Positions 56,128 to 58,633 of a DNA stretch of 58,633 bases are shown here, piece after piece. A model generated the notes under the pieces. It was not told where the DNA came from. It worked only from the letters and a program-made list of their open reading frames with translations, and made no database searches. The translations under genes were made by a program, and so were the position numbers. The first letter of the stretch is position 1. Every line of letters begins with the position of its first letter. The stretch is from Diplocarpon mali (lineage: Eukaryota; Ascomycota; Leotiomycetes; Helotiales; Drepanopezizaceae). The stretch covers positions 389 through 59,021 of the forward strand of contig JAENRP010000279.1 of assembly GCA_024741835.1 (NCBI GenBank). Direction: 5' to 3'.

Positions 56128-58240
56128 ATGACCGCGGAACCTTTGGCTCCCGCACCCTCAACTCTCTCGCCCAGCTGGCAAGGCGACTCTTCCCCCCATA
56201 CATACTCCACCGATGCCGAGTCACCGGCGTCGATTGGTGACTGTATTCCGCACCCACCCCCAAATCCCATTTCTCCCGCGCTGAGATCATCTGGGATATC
56301 CCGACCTCAGATCATTGTTGAAGCTTGGCTTTCCCGAATGGGCAACGGTGCAAGCACAGGTTGTCTTGTCGTCATCTCCACCGGGCGTGACGGTAGTTCA
56401 TCTCGGAGTTTCGACTTCCATGGCAAGTAGAGAATCACCGCCCGGGCAGATCGTCGAGCCGCCTCATCGATTTGGCTGAGGCTCCTCGGCCCAGTTCCTG
56501 TCCAACGACGACGTCTCTCCATGCCCTCCAGACGTCGGGTTTCCCTCTCACCACCGACTTCCTAGTCCCAGAGCAAGCACCAAGCACGTCACATTGACCA
56601 TCGCCCATCGACCTCTAACCTCCCCTCGAGACTCTATCCCNCCCCCTCCACCCCCCCTCCATCTCTAGCAATCTCTCATCCTCGTATCAGCCAGTCCGTC
56701 GCCCGCCACCCAGGCTATTCCATTCCAGATCCCGGCCTCGAACGCAAGGCTCACCGCGAGCAGATCTGGACCGCCCCCCGGAGCGCCCGGCCTGTCCTCC
56801 GAGGTCTTGATGAGGATATGTCCACTTCCTCGCCTCCAAGCCTTCCAAGGCTTCCAGCGTCGGTGCAGAAGCAGTGCGCAGCTGGGAACTGGGGGCCAGA
56901 TCCCGGGGCAGAGTCAGACCGACACCCGCACGTGCACCAGCTCGATCTCGGCGGTGGAGCCCAGTCGTGACGGGAATGCCCTCATCCCCCGCTCGGTGAC
57001 AAGAGCCGGGGACAACAGCCGGCGACGACGAGGTGGCCTGTCTCGCTCCGCTGGGTTTTGGCACGGGGGTTGGGCGGCGCGTCCTTCTCTTGGGCTTTGT
57101 CGGCATATATGACAAGGTCAGAGGTCATATGATGAGATGTATGACAAGGCAGTAGGTCATGTGATGAGGGAAGGCTTGGCGAATACTGTATTTACTCTAC
57201 GCTCTGGAGGAATAGCTTCGAGAGCAAGCTTTTACACACGACTATGATCTAACGGATTCGAGAAGCTTCAACTGTGCGCACAACCACCTAATGTGATACC
57301 AACAAGCTCCTCCAGTCGTCTCGTGTCCTTCTCGTTCATGTTTGCCGTCGGAGAGGTGTCCGCGCCCATCTCGTGGCGGCGACCAAGCAGCACCCGCACC
57401 AGCCACACTTACCTAATGAGCCTAGGATACGAGAGCCGCCACTGGGAAGGGTAAGGCTAACGTGTATGTCGAGAGCCTGCGCCACACCCCCCGCTCGCCT
57501 CGGTTCGACGTCAACCCCTTTTACCGAACCAGTGCTCTGGCCATCTGGCACGCGTGGAGGGGGAAATGCACAACACCAAACACCACAATCAACATGCTGT
57601 CTACGCACTCGAGGACCGGTCACTGCGGTAACGTGCCAAGTGCAGAGTTTCCGGGGCAGCCACAGCCATACCATACCGAGTACGGAACGGAGCAGTGAAC
57701 CGCCCCCCGGAATCGAACCTCTGGCGTCCTGCACGCGCACTACGCTTCGTATTCGCCGTCAGGAGTGTGCTCTAGCATGCCCCGTGATCTGAGCCGAAGC
57801 TGCAGATATGGGGTTAGAGTTTGGTAGGCGTTGAGTTGAATCGAGCCGGATCCTGGATTTAGATCGGGGTAAGGTTGCCGTTGAAGTTGAAGAGAGGAGC
57901 GGATATCAACACCAGTATCAATACCACCCCGGTAGTAAGTCCCCCACTCACACCACCGTCACCCCCAACGGTAGAACAGATAAAGGCTGAAAGAAATATA
58001 CCGAGACGACAGGCCAGGCCAGCAGCAGCTCCCCCGATCCCGTGACCTCTCATCAGCTCGAGGACACAGGCTCTGCGTGTCGCGTCTACCCCGTCCACGC
58101 ACCTGGAAGCCAGTCCGGCCCGCAAGCCGGGCCCAGGGAGTTTGTGGTATCACGTCTACCTCCTGCGAACGAGCCGGCGGAGGCTGCCTACCTGAGCTGT
58201 AGGGACACATGGTATGGACATTATAGATATGTATCGACTG
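56128..58240. other. GC-rich spacer with no secure gene
   Basis: Overlapping frames on both strands (for example 56128-56430 plus, 56687-57115 minus, 57373-57792 plus) have Pro/Ser/Arg-rich composition and no motifs. One unresolved base (N) at 56641 lies in a C-rich run. The TTCGATTCC near 57710 (minus strand) is not part of a foldable tRNA. Confidence 0.45.
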
Positions 58241-58245
58241 GGCGT

Positions 58246-58350
58246 GGAGGTTGGAGGTTGGAGGTTGGAGGTTGGAGGTTGGAGGTTGGAGGTTGGAAGT
58301 TGGAAGTTGGAGGTTGGAGGTTGGAAGTTGGAGGTTAGAGGTTAGAGGTC
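58246..58350. repeat. 7-bp minisatellite (GGAGGTT)n
   Basis: About 14-15 tandem GGAGGTT units with variants GGAAGTT and AGAGGTT toward the 3' side. Confidence 0.93.
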
Positions 58351-58399
58351 AGCCGGGTGAAAGAAGGTGCAGTAGGGACCTTGATAAACACCACTTCTG

Positions 58400-58633
58400 C
58401 TGCTGCTGCTACCACTAATAAGCATGCCTAGAACCTAGTGTCATTTATTACAGATCATATATAATATGTTATATACTATATATAGTATACAATAAACAAT
58501 ATACAAACAATATACAACAACATACAGAGAACATACAAACAACACACAAACAACATACAAACAACATACAAGCATACGAAGAATATATGATACAACACAC
58601 CATCTATAGCACGCTTTACTCTACAGAAGGTGG
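58400..58633. repeat. Low-complexity AT/ACA-rich tail
   Basis: A short CTG run (about 58400), then TATA-rich palindromic sequence at about 58450-58500 and many imperfect AACAACATAC-type units to about 58575. No telomeric repeat. Confidence 0.7.

Noticed and set aside
57700..57790. Possible tRNA on the minus strand (GAGGTTCGATTCC resembles a T-loop)
   Set aside because: The T-stem pairs at only two positions and no acceptor, D or anticodon arm of proper length can be folded around it.
58440..58633. Right end as a telomere or subtelomere
   Set aside because: No TTAGGG-type array; only AT-rich and ACA-rich low-complexity sequence.

Overview
This window looks like nuclear DNA from a filamentous ascomycete (Pezizomycotina). 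The evidence is short introns (about 45-160 nt) with GTRNGT donors, CTRAC-type branch points and YAG acceptors; a Zn(II)2Cys6 regulator; 2EXR and DUF7918 family remnants; and typical fungal organisation of mitochondrial genes. A Leotiomycete is my guess, not a demonstrated fact. Base 56641 is an N, so this is assembled draft sequence. I see no tRNA, rRNA, CRISPR array, telomere repeat or bacterial-style operon.

Layout. 1-5.8 kb: tail of a probable HMG-box protein, microsatellite-rich spacer, a four-copy 80-bp minisatellite inside a putative gene, then a complete mitochondrial NADH-cytochrome b5 reductase gene. 6.4-10.8 kb: an MFS (DHA1) transporter gene and a seven-exon Zn2Cys6 regulator gene, tail to tail. 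11-21.5 kb: a graveyard containing a broken 2EXR gene, a broken SAP-like gene, two or three broken unidentified genes and a heavily damaged GH31 glycosidase. 22-31 kb: a large single-exon orphan protein, a small basic orphan protein and an intact MDR-type NADP-dependent alkenal/enone reductase. 33.2-35.8 kb: divergent genes for the succinate dehydrogenase membrane anchor (SDH4) and the mitochondrial processing peptidase beta subunit, sharing a 232-bp promoter region. 37.7-39.6 kb: an intact three-exon cytochrome P450. 40-52 kb: an AT-rich island with a decayed SAP-like gene, two decayed DUF7918 genes, decayed fragments, a small Cys-rich ORF and one apparently intact four-exon orphan gene (43.3-44.5 kb). 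52.3-58.6 kb: GC content rises again; a decayed RBR/IBR-type E3 ligase and then spacer ending in 7-bp minisatellite and low-complexity DNA.

Themes. The housekeeping genes (SDH4, MPP-beta, cytochrome b5 reductase) all serve mitochondria, but their proximity is probably coincidental. The dominant story is gene death. Many remnants carry TGG-to-TAG or CAA/CAG-to-TAA/TAG stops, which are CpA-to-TpA changes as expected from repeat-induced point mutation (RIP), alongside frameshifts and a deletion. I found no clear new multi-gene system. The best candidates for something undescribed are the intact orphan gene inside the AT-rich island, the minisatellite that multiplies a splice donor, and the co-clustering of dead SAP-like, DUF7918, 2EXR and RBR genes. 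Exon joins were worked out by hand from reading frames and splice signals; family names come from recognised motifs, not database searches.
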